Below, piece after piece: positions 1 through 6,588 of a stretch of DNA of 9,630 nt; position 1 is the first letter of the stretch; every line of letters begins with the position of its first letter. Origin of the DNA: an uncultured Burkholderiales bacterium (GTDB taxonomy: Bacteria > Pseudomonadota > Gammaproteobacteria > Burkholderiales > Burkholderiaceae_C); NCBI GenBank assembly GCA_937897495.1, contig CALCBL010000380.1, forward strand, positions 1-9,630, in the 5' to 3' direction. Made by a program: the position numbers and the translations under genes. The notes below the pieces were generated by a model. The model saw only the letters and a list, made by a program, of their open reading frames with translations. It had not been told where the DNA came from and made no database searches.

Positions 1-470
1 TTCACGCTGTGGACCAACATGCCTAAGCGCGCGCGCAAATCGCGGGCCACCACATCCATAGCCCCCACATGGCCGCCATGCGCATTGAACAGCACCAGTT
101 TGTGAATGCCTGCAGCTTTGACAGACTCTGCAATGTCCGTCCAAAGCCGGATCAGTGTTTCGGCTTTTAAGGTGAGCGTGCCGGCAAAAGCCGCATGCTC
201 AGGACTGAGTCCTACGCTTTGTGTTGGCAGGACCAAGATGGACAAATCTTTGGGGTTCAACTTGTCAGTTGTTGGTGAGGCGCCCTCACTCAAACGCGTC
301 ATGGCTGACTGAACCACGCCATTCACAATGTCAACATCCACAGACAAAGGCAAATGCGGTCCATGCTGCTCGGTGGCCGCCAAAGGCAACACGGCAATGG
401 CACGCGCGGTATCAAGGCGGCCAAAGTCGTGGGTGGTCAAGTCGGACCAAAAGTGAATGTGATGTGACAT
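1..470 (-). CDS. Creatininase-family amidohydrolase (N-terminal 156 residues; 3' end outside window)
   Basis: The reverse strand reads open from an ATG at 470 to the left edge, beginning MSHHIHFWSDLTTHDF. Residues 33-41 read TEQHGPHLP, followed by VDVD at 44-47. This is the creatininase/MftE-family metal-site block, with E34, H36 and D45 as expected ligands. NAHGGH at 129-134 matches the second conserved block, usually written NGHGGN. Known members are cytoplasmic binuclear-metal enzymes that open creatinine or related cyclic amides, or process peptides such as the mycofactocin precursor. The substrate here cannot be told from sequence. The gene diverges from the dsbD-type gene across 54 bp, and no clear Shine-Dalgarno precedes the ATG. 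Roughly the last 90-110 residues should lie outside the window if the length is typical. Family assignment is firm; function is open. Confidence 0.88.
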   Translation of the reverse strand, partial: MSHHIHFWSDLTTHDFGRLDTARAIAVLPLAATEQHGPHLPLSVDVDIVNGVVQSAMTRLSEGASPTTDKLNPKDLSILVLPTQSVGLSPEHAAFAGTLTLKAETLIRLWTDIAESVKAAGIHKLVLFNAHGGHVGAMDVVARDLRARLGMLVHSV

Positions 471-511
471 GTCTAAGAGGCTTTTCAATCTGCGCAGTTT
501 AATAGAGGCTC

Positions 512-515
512 AGGA
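512..515 (+). promoter_or_regulatory. Shine-Dalgarno AGGA for the dsbD-type gene
   Basis: AGGA lies 9 nt before the ATG at 525 and favours this start over the in-frame ATG at 561 (Met13), which has only a poor purine stretch upstream. The 54-bp divergent gap (471-524) also holds a TTTAAT at 498-503 that resembles a -10 box, but no matching -35 is visible. Confidence 0.45.
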
Positions 516-524
516 TTTAAGGGC

Positions 525-2849
525 ATGATTTTGCAGTGTAGAGTTAGGCTTTTGGCGTTTATGTTCTTGACTTTGTTTTTCTACCGCTTGCGCAACCTGC
601 TTTTAAACCTTCGCTGTGCGTGGGTAGGCATTGCTTTGCTTGCGGTTTTGACGTCCAACGGGCAAGCACAAACGCAGATTTTGAGCCCACGCCCCGTGGG
701 TCAAATGGTGCAAACACCCCAAGTCAAAGCCACCTTGTTGGCCGAAGCGCCCAATGGCATCGAAGCAGGCAAAACCCTTTGGCTGGGCTTAGAAATGGTG
801 CACCAACCAGAATGGCACACCTACTGGCGCAACCCCGGCGATTCTGGTCTGCCGACAGTCCTTCAATGGAAATTGCCTGAGGGCCTGGTGGCGGGCAACT
901 TAATTTGGCCAGTCCCTCGCCGTATTCCCATTGGCCCACTGGCCAATTTTGGGTATGAAGACACCCTGTTGCTGGTCACGCCCATTCAAGTCAGCAAGTC
1001 CTTCAAACCTCAGGGCAACGAGACTTCGGTGCAAATTGATTTGCATGCCAACTGGCTGATTTGCAAACAAGAGTGCATTCCGCAGGAGGGAAGTTTCAGT
1101 TTAAGGGTGCCCATCAAAGGCGCCACTTCGGTGGCGGCAAGTGCATTTGAGAAAGCCTTGCAACTGCAAGCGCAGCCTTTGAAGGGCAAGCACCGGGCCC
1201 AAATCTCCAAAGACGGCCGCAGCCTTGATCTGACCTTGGCGCAATTGCCGCCAGAACTCCAAAACAGTGACTGGACGGTGTTCCCTCAAACGGCCAACGT
1301 GGTTCAAAACAGTGCAGTACCTGTCGTTCAAAAAGCGAGTTCTAGCAGCGGCTCTGGTGAGGTGGCCAAGGGTGCCAGTGTGAGCTTGCAAGTTTCAAGC
1401 GAGCGCATGGACAGCCCCCAGCAAATGACATGGTTGCTGGTGCAGGGCAAGGCCGATGCACCCTCAGGCCGCCAATGGACCATCGACACACCCGTTCAAG
1501 GCCAATGGCAAGTGTTCTCTGACCCGCCACCCAACTACGCCAGCTTGACGCCCACCCTTCAAAAATTGGCGCCCCCCATCCTGGCGCCAGCACCTTGGGC
1601 CACTTGGATTTTTGCCATGTTGGGAGCCTTACTGGGTGGTATCTTGTTGAATTTGATGCCCTGTGTTTTTCCAGTGTTGGCCATCAAACTCTTGAGCATC
1701 ACACAAATGGCTAATCGGCCCCGAGACATGAAACTCTCGGCTTGGGCCTTCACTGCAGGCGTCTTGATTTCTTTCTTGGTTTTAGGCGCATTGATGCTGG
1801 GATTGCGCGCCGCCGGATCGCAAATGGGCTGGGGCTTTCAGTTGCAATCGCCTTGGGTGGTGGGTGCGCTTGCCATGCTGTTTGCCGTGATTGGTTTGAA
1901 CCTGTCGGGCATGTTTGAATTTGGTTCGTTCGTGCCAAGTTCAGCTGCGGGCTTTCAGTGGTCCAACCCCATCACCAATTCGCTTTGGTCGGGTGTGTTT
2001 GCGGTGGTCATTGCCTCACCCTGCACGGCGCCGTTCATGGGCGCCTCCTTGGGCTTGGCCATTGGTTTGCCAGCTTGGCAGGCCTTGCCCGTTTTTCTGG
2101 CCATGGGCATTGGCATGGCACTGCCCTTCATGGCCATTTCTTTCAATACGGCCTGGGTGAGGTTCTTGCCTAGGCCCGGTGCGTGGATGCAAACATTCCG
2201 TCAGTTCATGGCGTTTCCCATGTACGCCACCGTCGTTTGGTTGGTTTGGGTCTTGGGGCAGCAAGTGGGATTAGATGGTGTTTCTGGATTTTTAGCCTGC
2301 TTGTTGAGTTTGACTTTGTTAATCTGGGCCTTGACACTGAACGGCAAAGTACGCCGCGTGATGGCGGCCTTGGCAGTGGTCGTCTTGGCATTGACGATTT
2401 GGCATTGGGGACCCACGTGGACCCAGGTAGCGGCACCAGCACCCAGCGAGACGCAAGCGAGTTCCCTGCCAAGCAATGAAGCCAAAAAGCCAGGCCAATG
2501 GGACGCATGGTCGGCTGAAAAAGTAAGCACGGCCATCAAGAAGGGTCAACCCGTTTTTGTGGACTTCACAGCCGCTTGGTGCGTGTCATGCCAATTCAAC
2601 AAGAAAGTCACTTTTTCAAACACCAGCTTGTTGGCTGAATTTGCCAGCAAGAATGTCTTGTTGCTGCGGGCCGATTGGACGCGCTACGACCCCCAAATCA
2701 CCGCCGCCCTGAACGAGCTCGGTCGCAACGGTGTGCCCGTTTACGCATGGTATGCCCCGGGGCAACCTGTGCGTTTGCTGTCTGAGTTGCCCAGTGTGAG
2801 CGAAATTCAAGAGGTCCTCAGCCAAGTCAAGGCCTCACCCCCAAATTGA
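525..2849 (+). CDS. dsbD: Thiol:disulfide interchange protein, DsbD/ScsB type (774 aa)
   Basis: This inner-membrane reductase would pass electrons from cytoplasmic thioredoxin to periplasmic disulfide isomerases or other thiol proteins. A signal-peptide-like segment (about 22-48) ends GQA before Q49. The periplasmic domain carries a W-L-I-C-x3-C-I-P motif (C180, C184). Residues about 270-280 are a Ser/Gly-rich linker, then further beta-rich sequence to about 335. About eight membrane helices span 356-632, with the essential cysteines in MPCVFP (C380) and SPCTAPF (C500). A C-terminal periplasmic thioredoxin domain has W-C-V-S-C (C686, C689) and a cis-Pro loop GVPVY (P738). All three redox pairs are present, so the protein looks functional. 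At 774 aa it is about 200 longer than E. coli DsbD (565), and the excess is in the N-terminal periplasmic part, as in ScsB-like proteins. The symbol is therefore by family; scsB is an alternative. Residues 1-21 are unusually hydrophobic, so the true start could be Met13 or near codon 22. Confidence 0.92.
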   Translation: MILQCRVRLLAFMFLTLFFYRLRNLLLNLRCAWVGIALLAVLTSNGQAQTQILSPRPVGQMVQTPQVKATLLAEAPNGIEAGKTLWLGLEMVHQPEWHTYWRNPGDSGLPTVLQWKLPEGLVAGNLIWPVPRRIPIGPLANFGYEDTLLLVTPIQVSKSFKPQGNETSVQIDLHANWLICKQECIPQEGSFSLRVPIKGATSVAASAFEKALQLQAQPLKGKHRAQISKDGRSLDLTLAQLPPELQNSDWTVFPQTANVVQNSAVPVVQKASSSSGSGEVAKGASVSLQVSSERMDSPQQMTWLLVQGKADAPSGRQWTIDTPVQGQWQVFSDPPPNYASLTPTLQKLAPPILAPAPWATWIFAMLGALLGGILLNLMPCVFPVLAIKLLSITQMANRPRDMKLSAWAFTAGVLISFLVLGALMLGLRAAGSQMGWGFQLQSPWVVGALAMLFAVIGLNLSGMFEFGSFVPSSAAGFQWSNPITNSLWSGVFAVVIASPCTAPFMGASLGLAIGLPAWQALPVFLAMGIGMALPFMAISFNTAWVRFLPRPGAWMQTFRQFMAFPMYATVVWLVWVLGQQVGLDGVSGFLACLLSLTLLIWALTLNGKVRRVMAALAVVVLALTIWHWGPTWTQVAAPAPSETQASSLPSNEAKKPGQWDAWSAEKVSTAIKKGQPVFVDFTAAWCVSCQFNKKVTFSNTSLLAEFASKNVLLLRADWTRYDPQITAALNELGRNGVPVYAWYAPGQPVRLLSELPSVSEIQEVLSQVKASPPN

Positions 2850-2873
2850 TGGGCTGATCGTCTAAAGCACAAT
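2846..2873 (+). promoter_or_regulatory. Weak candidate sigma-70 promoter for hemE
   Basis: TTGATG (2846-2851) overlaps the dsbD stop codon and is followed after 16 bp by CACAAT (2868-2873), 4 of 6 matches to TATAAT. If used, the transcript would begin around 2880, inside the hairpin region before hemE. The match is weak, and read-through from dsbD could serve instead, since no terminator with a T-tract separates the genes. Confidence 0.25.
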
Positions 2874-2898
2874 GGCCTTCAGCCATTCTGCGAGAATG
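2871..2898 (+). other. Two overlapping, mutually exclusive hairpins upstream of hemE
   Basis: AATGGC (2871-2876) pairs with GCCATT (2882-2887) over a 5-nt loop. CATTCT (2884-2889) pairs with AGAATG (2893-2898) over a 3-nt loop. The arms share CATT (2884-2887), so only one hairpin can form at a time. Neither is followed by a T-run, so these are not an intrinsic terminator. They end 43 nt before the hemE ATG. A regulatory role is possible but undemonstrated. Confidence 0.35.
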
Positions 2899-2941
2899 CT
2901 CAAGTTTTCGATTGAAACGCACAGAAATTTTCAGAATTCAT

Positions 2942-4057
2942 ATGACCACAGCCAGCTTTGCACCCCTGTCTAACGATACTTTTTTGCGCGCCTGTTTGCG
3001 ACAAGCGACCGACCACACGCCCGTCTGGCTAATGCGCCAAGCAGGTCGTTATTTGCCTGAGTATTGCGCCACCCGCGCCAAAGCTGGCAGCTTCATGGGC
3101 TTGGCCACCAACGTTGACTTCGCCACAGAAGTCACCTTGCAGCCTTTAGAACGTTACCCGCTGGATGCGGCCATTTTGTTCAGCGACATCTTGACCGTGC
3201 CAGACGCCATGGGACTGGGTTTGAGCTTTGCGCTGGGCGAAGGCCCCCGCTTTGCCAAGTCGGTGCGAGACGAGGCCGCAGTGGCTGAACTGCAAGTGCC
3301 CGACATGGACAAGTTGCGTTACGTCTTTGATGCAGTGACGTCCATCCGCAAAGCACTCAATGGCCGTGTGCCCCTCATTGGCTTTTCTGGCAGCCCCTGG
3401 ACTTTGGCCTGCTACATGGTTGAAGGCAAAGGATCTGATGATTACCGCTTGGTGAAGTCCATGCTCTACAGCCGGCCCGATTTGATGCACCGCATTTTGG
3501 AAGTCAACGCCCAAGCCGTTGCCAGTTATCTGAACACCCAAATTGAAGCCGGCGCCCAAGCCGTGATGATTTTTGACAGCTGGGGCGGTGTGTTGGCAGA
3601 TGGCGCTTTCCAAGAGTTCAGCCTGGCTTACACGGCCAAAGTTCTGGCCTTGCTGAAGAAAGAACACAAGGGCGTCACCATTCCGCGCCTTGTCTTCACC
3701 AAAGGCGGTGGTTTGTGGCTTGAGGAAATGGGCCAATTGGATTGCGAGGTCCTGGGCCTCGACTGGACCATGAACTTGGGCCGCGCTCGTCAGATGGTGA
3801 GCGGCAAGGTGGGTGGTCCTGGCAAAGTACTTCAGGGCAACATCGATCCCAACGTGCTGTTTGCGCCACCCGCGCACATTCAAAAGGAAGTGATTCGGGT
3901 CTTGGACAGTTTTGGCAAGCCTCACACAGACAAAAACACCACGGGGCCCACGCACATTTTCAACTTAGGCCACGGCATTAGCCAATTCACGCCGCCTGAG
4001 CATGTTTCGGCATTGGTGGAAGCGGTTCACACGCATTCAAGAGCCCTCAGGCGCTGA
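2942..4057 (+). CDS. hemE: Uroporphyrinogen decarboxylase (371 aa)
   Basis: HemE is a cytoplasmic, cofactor-free enzyme that removes four acetate carboxyls from uroporphyrinogen III to give coproporphyrinogen III for heme. All hallmark sites are visible: [14 protein letters not shown] with R32 and R36 for substrate carboxylates, FSDIL with the key D82, [16 protein letters not shown] with Y158, FDSWGG with S213, and NLGHGI with H344. Length is close to the usual 340-370 residues. I chose the ATG at 2942 because the conserved family N-terminus ([16 protein letters not shown]) begins right after it. An in-frame TTG at 2912 would add ten residues ([13 protein letters not shown]) with no family support. 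No good Shine-Dalgarno precedes 2942, only AGAA-type purine stretches. The gene follows dsbD on the same strand by 92 bp and ends at a strong terminator. Confidence 0.97.
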   Translation: MTTASFAPLSNDTFLRACLRQATDHTPVWLMRQAGRYLPEYCATRAKAGSFMGLATNVDFATEVTLQPLERYPLDAAILFSDILTVPDAMGLGLSFALGEGPRFAKSVRDEAAVAELQVPDMDKLRYVFDAVTSIRKALNGRVPLIGFSGSPWTLACYMVEGKGSDDYRLVKSMLYSRPDLMHRILEVNAQAVASYLNTQIEAGAQAVMIFDSWGGVLADGAFQEFSLAYTAKVLALLKKEHKGVTIPRLVFTKGGGLWLEEMGQLDCEVLGLDWTMNLGRARQMVSGKVGGPGKVLQGNIDPNVLFAPPAHIQKEVIRVLDSFGKPHTDKNTTGPTHIFNLGHGISQFTPPEHVSALVEAVHTHSRALRR

Positions 4058-4101
4058 AGCCAGAAAAAGCTTTTGCTTACTGCAAACAAACCCTCTTAAA
4101 G

Positions 4102-4132
4102 ACCCAAAAATAAATAAATTTTTGGGTTTTTT
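4102..4132 (+). terminator. Intrinsic terminator after hemE
   Basis: ACCCAAAAAT (4102-4111) and ATTTTTGGGT (4118-4127) form a 10-bp stem with loop AAATAA, and T4127-T4132 supplies the U-tract. The stem starts 45 nt after the hemE stop. It should end hemE transcription and separates hemE from priA, so priA needs its own promoter. Confidence 0.88.
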
Positions 4133-4135
4133 CTA

Positions 4136-4166
4136 TTGACTTATGCACAATAGCGTTGTCTATAGA
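4136..4166 (+). promoter_or_regulatory. Candidate sigma-70 promoter for priA
   Basis: TTGACT (4136-4141) is a 5 of 6 match to the -35 consensus. Downstream, TCTATA (4159-4164, 17-bp spacer) or TATAGA (4161-4166, 19-bp spacer) could act as -10, though neither is strong. It sits just after the hemE terminator. Use of it would give a leader of roughly 290 nt. Promoters nearer to priA cannot be excluded. Confidence 0.35.
4141..4149 (+). promoter_or_regulatory. DnaA box TTATGCACA
   Basis: The nonamer matches the DnaA consensus TTATNCACA exactly. It overlaps the last base of the candidate -35 and fills the start of the promoter spacer, so bound DnaA would block RNA polymerase there. Exact match is observed; binding and repression are inferred. 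Confidence 0.5.
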
Positions 4167-4218
4167 TTTGAAAATTCTGTTCTCGCTAACAGCCTTTATG
4201 TTATCCCCTCGTGTATTC

Positions 4219-4381
4219 TAAGTTGTTGTTTTTAATCATTTTTATGAAACTGCTCAGTTCGCGAGCAATCCAATCAAAGCCTTATTTTTCAAGGGTTTGC
4301 GGGTCATCGCGCAGGGTTTTCAACAAAGTTATCCACAGTTTATTGGGACTGCTTCTAAAGGCCATGAAAAACAACAACTTA
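4219..4381. repeat. 15-bp perfect inverted repeat bounding a 163-bp segment
   Basis: TAAGTTGTTGTTTTT (4219-4233) is the exact reverse complement of AAAAACAACAACTTA (4367-4381), with 133 bp between the arms. A further GTTGTTT (4385-4391) can pair locally with AAACAAC (4369-4375), so the right arm has two possible partners. The enclosed segment carries the DnaA box at 4329-4337. No target-site duplication flanks the arms, so a transposon-like origin is not supported. The low-complexity arms make chance more likely than for a mixed 15-mer. Confidence 0.6.
4329..4337 (+). promoter_or_regulatory. DnaA box TTATCCACA
   Basis: This is the strongest form of the DnaA box, identical to the E. coli high-affinity consensus. 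It lies 127 bp upstream of the priA start and points in the same direction as the box at 4141. Two boxes are too few for a chromosomal origin, but they are suited to DnaA titration or transcriptional control. Confidence 0.55.
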
Positions 4382-4453
4382 CCTGTTGTTTCAAGAATAT
4401 TTATGAGCAAGAATTCACATCATGCAAGAGCACCTTCATGTTAATGCTGCTCA

Positions 4454-4457
4454 CAAG
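4454..4457 (+). promoter_or_regulatory. Shine-Dalgarno AAGG for priA
   Basis: AAGG lies 7 nt before the ATG at 4465 and supports that start. A short hairpin, GAGCA (4428-4432) with TGCTC (4448-4452), ends immediately upstream of it, leaving the site single-stranded. Confidence 0.55.
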
Positions 4458-4464
4458 GTTTTGA

Positions 4465-6564
4465 ATGCAAAAGTGGCTTGACGTTGCAGTTTCTGCTCCC
4501 GCACACAGTCAAGTGGGCGGTTTGCTGACCTACGTCACCGAACTGCCTGCGTCTGTCGGTCAGTTGGTCAGGGTACCTTTTGGAAATCGCGAAGTTTTAG
4601 GTGTGGTGTGGGGCGTTCACACCACTGCGCCACAGACACTGAGCACGCACACTTTGCGGCAAGTGATCGCAGTTTTAGAGGCGGTCGCGCCCTTAAGCGC
4701 GCACTGGCTGCAGCTGGTGCAATTCACGGCTCATTATTACCAACGCTCTTTGGGTGAAGTGGCGATGGCCGCTTTGCCACCTCAACTCCGAGACCTGACG
4801 CCTGTGCAACTGGCTAGGCGTTTTAAAAAACAAGTCACACCGCCTGAGACTTTGACCGCAGCCCTGCAGTCACCCTGGCCCTTGTCAGAACAACAAGCCG
4901 ATGTGTTGTCGCAGATTGCTGAGGCATCTGGCCCGTTTCTTCTGCATGGCGCCACTGGCAGCGGCAAAACCGAGGTCTACCTTCAAGCGGTTGCCAGGTG
5001 TTTGGCAGAAGACCCCAACGCGCAAGCCTTGATGATGGTGCCAGAGATTAATCTCACGCCGCAACTAGAGGAGCGCGTCAAGGCCCGATTTGGCGATGCA
5101 GGCGTGGTCTCTATGCACAGCGGCATGACAGGCCCCCAAAGATTGAAGAGTTGGTTGGCGGCTCACCAAGGCAGCGCCCGCATTGTGCTGGGCACGCGCA
5201 TGTCTATCTTTGCCTCCATGCCCCATTTGAAATGGATCGTGGTGGATGAAGAACACGATGCCAGTTACAAACAACAAGAAGGCGCGCGTTATTCGGCCCG
5301 TGATTTGGCCATTTACAGAGCGCGCCTAGAAGGCGCCAAAGTGATTTTGGGTTCGGCCACGCCTTCATTAGAAAGCTGGCATCACAGCAGGCCTTCTGCA
5401 GAAGGCGGCCGCTATTTGCGCTTGCCTATGCCCGCACGCATTGGGGCAGGTCAACTGCCCTTTGTGCGCCGCGTTGACATGAACCACCAGCCGCGCAAAA
5501 CTGTTTTGTCTGCGCCTTTGATGGCCGCCATTCAAGAGCGTGTGGCCAAGGGCGAGCAAAGCATGTTGCTGCTCAACCGACGTGGCTATGCCCCTGTGTT
5601 GCACTGCGCAGATTGCGGCTGGAAAAGTGAATGCTCGCATTGCAGTGCGTTTCGGGTGTTTCACAAAATTGATCGCACCTTGCGCTGCCACCACTGCGGC
5701 TTCACCGAGCGTGTGCCCCGTGCATGCCCAGCCTGTGGCAATGCAGACATCGCGCCCATGGGGCGCGGCACAGAACAACTTGAAGAACATTTGGCCGAGC
5801 TATTGGTCGATGTCAAACGGCCCAATGGCAACCCCGTGAAGGTGATGCGCATTGATGCAGACAGCACCAAATTGAAGGGTTCGCTAGAAGCGCAATTGGC
5901 GGGCGTACACAGTGGTGAAGTTGATGTCTTGGTGGGCACACAGATGATTGCCAAAGGGCATGACTTTCGGCGCATCACATTGGTGGCCGCCATCAACCCA
6001 GATGGTGCTTTGTTCTCTAGCGATTTCAGAGCGCCAGAGCGCTTGTTTGCATTGCTCATGCAAGCCGGCGGCCGAGCAGGGCGCGATGCAGAACAAAGCG
6101 CCAGCAGTGAAATGTGGGTGCAAACTTTTCACCCTTCTCACCCCTTGTTTGAAGCCCTTAAAAAACACGACTACCCTGCATTTGCAGAACAACAATTGAA
6201 AGAACGTTTGGAAGCTGGCCTACCGCCCAGTACGTTTCAAGCCCTGATACGCAGCGATGCGCGCGAACAATCGGTGGCACAAGCTTTTTTAAACCATGCG
6301 AATGCGCAGTTGCAATCTTTAGAAGGCCTTGGCACGCAAGACGCATCGGCCTTGGCCGAAGTGAGTGTGTACCCTGCGGTCCCTATGAGTATTCAGCGTG
6401 TGGCCAATGTTGAGCGTGCACAAATGCTGATTGAAAGCGCTTCCAGAAAAGCACTTCACAGGGTGCTTGAATTGCTGCAAGAACAGTTGCATGCATCGCG
6501 CTCAGAGCCTCAGCACAAAGGCCTAATTCGCTGGCTGGTGGATGTCGATCCACTGGCCATTTAA
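4465..6564 (+). CDS. priA: Primosomal protein N', replication restart helicase PriA (699 aa)
   Basis: PriA recognises abandoned replication forks, unwinds the lagging arm with 3'-5' polarity and starts primosome assembly that reloads DnaB. The N-terminal 3'-DNA-binding domain (about 1-100) includes LVRVPFGNREVLGVVWG. The helicase has Walker A GATGSGKT (162-169), the DEEH box (261-264), GSATPSLE (297-304), GTQMIAKGHDF (491-501) and QAGGRAGR (533-540). Eight cysteines of the two zinc sites are all present: C381, C384, C390, C393, C408, C411, C421 and C424. The C-terminal domain includes EAGLPPSTFQALIRS. Length is close to E. coli PriA (732). The protein appears intact. Residues about 306-315 in the loop after motif III carry a short extra stretch encoded by a 16-bp palindrome. 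The gene stands alone behind the hemE terminator and converges with the AEC gene. Confidence 0.97.
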   Translation: MQKWLDVAVSAPAHSQVGGLLTYVTELPASVGQLVRVPFGNREVLGVVWGVHTTAPQTLSTHTLRQVIAVLEAVAPLSAHWLQLVQFTAHYYQRSLGEVAMAALPPQLRDLTPVQLARRFKKQVTPPETLTAALQSPWPLSEQQADVLSQIAEASGPFLLHGATGSGKTEVYLQAVARCLAEDPNAQALMMVPEINLTPQLEERVKARFGDAGVVSMHSGMTGPQRLKSWLAAHQGSARIVLGTRMSIFASMPHLKWIVVDEEHDASYKQQEGARYSARDLAIYRARLEGAKVILGSATPSLESWHHSRPSAEGGRYLRLPMPARIGAGQLPFVRRVDMNHQPRKTVLSAPLMAAIQERVAKGEQSMLLLNRRGYAPVLHCADCGWKSECSHCSAFRVFHKIDRTLRCHHCGFTERVPRACPACGNADIAPMGRGTEQLEEHLAELLVDVKRPNGNPVKVMRIDADSTKLKGSLEAQLAGVHSGEVDVLVGTQMIAKGHDFRRITLVAAINPDGALFSSDFRAPERLFALLMQAGGRAGRDAEQSASSEMWVQTFHPSHPLFEALKKHDYPAFAEQQLKERLEAGLPPSTFQALIRSDAREQSVAQAFLNHANAQLQSLEGLGTQDASALAEVSVYPAVPMSIQRVANVERAQMLIESASRKALHRVLELLQEQLHASRSEPQHKGLIRWLVDVDPLAI
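5391..5406. repeat. 16-bp perfect palindrome inside priA
   Basis: GCCTTCTGCAGAAGGC reads the same on both strands. It encodes part of the loop SRPSAEGGR in PriA, between helicase motif III and the next core strand. It may be a chance palindrome or the trace of a small local duplication-inversion. Confidence 0.5.
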
Positions 6565-6588
6565 AGCCACGCATTCTGAAGGTTTGAA

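Larger units (their letters stand above)
4058..4464. other. 407-bp AT-rich non-coding region between hemE and priA
   Basis: No credible gene lies here. The region holds the hemE terminator, a candidate promoter, two DnaA boxes, a 15-bp inverted repeat and several short hairpins, for example TGCTC (4251-4255) with GAGCA (4263-4267) and CTGTT (4177-4181) with AACAG (4188-4192). It is clearly richer in A and T than the flanking genes. Its length is unusual for this window, where the other gaps are 24-128 bp. Confidence 0.7.

Noticed and set aside
1567..1589. TGGCGCC / GGCGCCA inverted repeat in dsbD
   Set aside because: It codes for the repeated Leu-Ala-Pro stretch before the first core membrane helix, so protein repetition explains it.
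2201..2539. 112-codon minus-strand frame within dsbD
   Set aside because: It is antisense to the membrane and linker part of dsbD, overlaps other minus-strand frames there, and shows no family features.
2912..2941. TTG start extending HemE by ten residues
   Set aside because: The extension has no match to the family N-terminus, and ATG 2942 directly precedes the conserved sequence.
3146..3955. 269-codon open frame on the minus strand within hemE
   Set aside because: It lies wholly antisense to a gene with every HemE hallmark. Its His/Gln/Ala-rich product has no recognisable family, and its openness follows from codon bias of the sense strand.
4219..4381. Miniature inverted-repeat transposable element
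   Set aside because: The arms are simple GTT-rich sequence, no target duplication flanks them, and no second copy is seen in the window.
4211..4444. 77-codon GTG-start frame in the hemE-priA gap
   Set aside because: There is no ribosome site, the composition is that of non-coding AT-rich DNA, and it runs across the DnaA box and inverted repeat. No family resemblance is seen.
4058..4464. Possible chromosomal replication origin
   Set aside because: Only two full DnaA boxes are present. There is no box cluster, no clear unwinding element, and no dnaA, dnaN or rpmH nearby.
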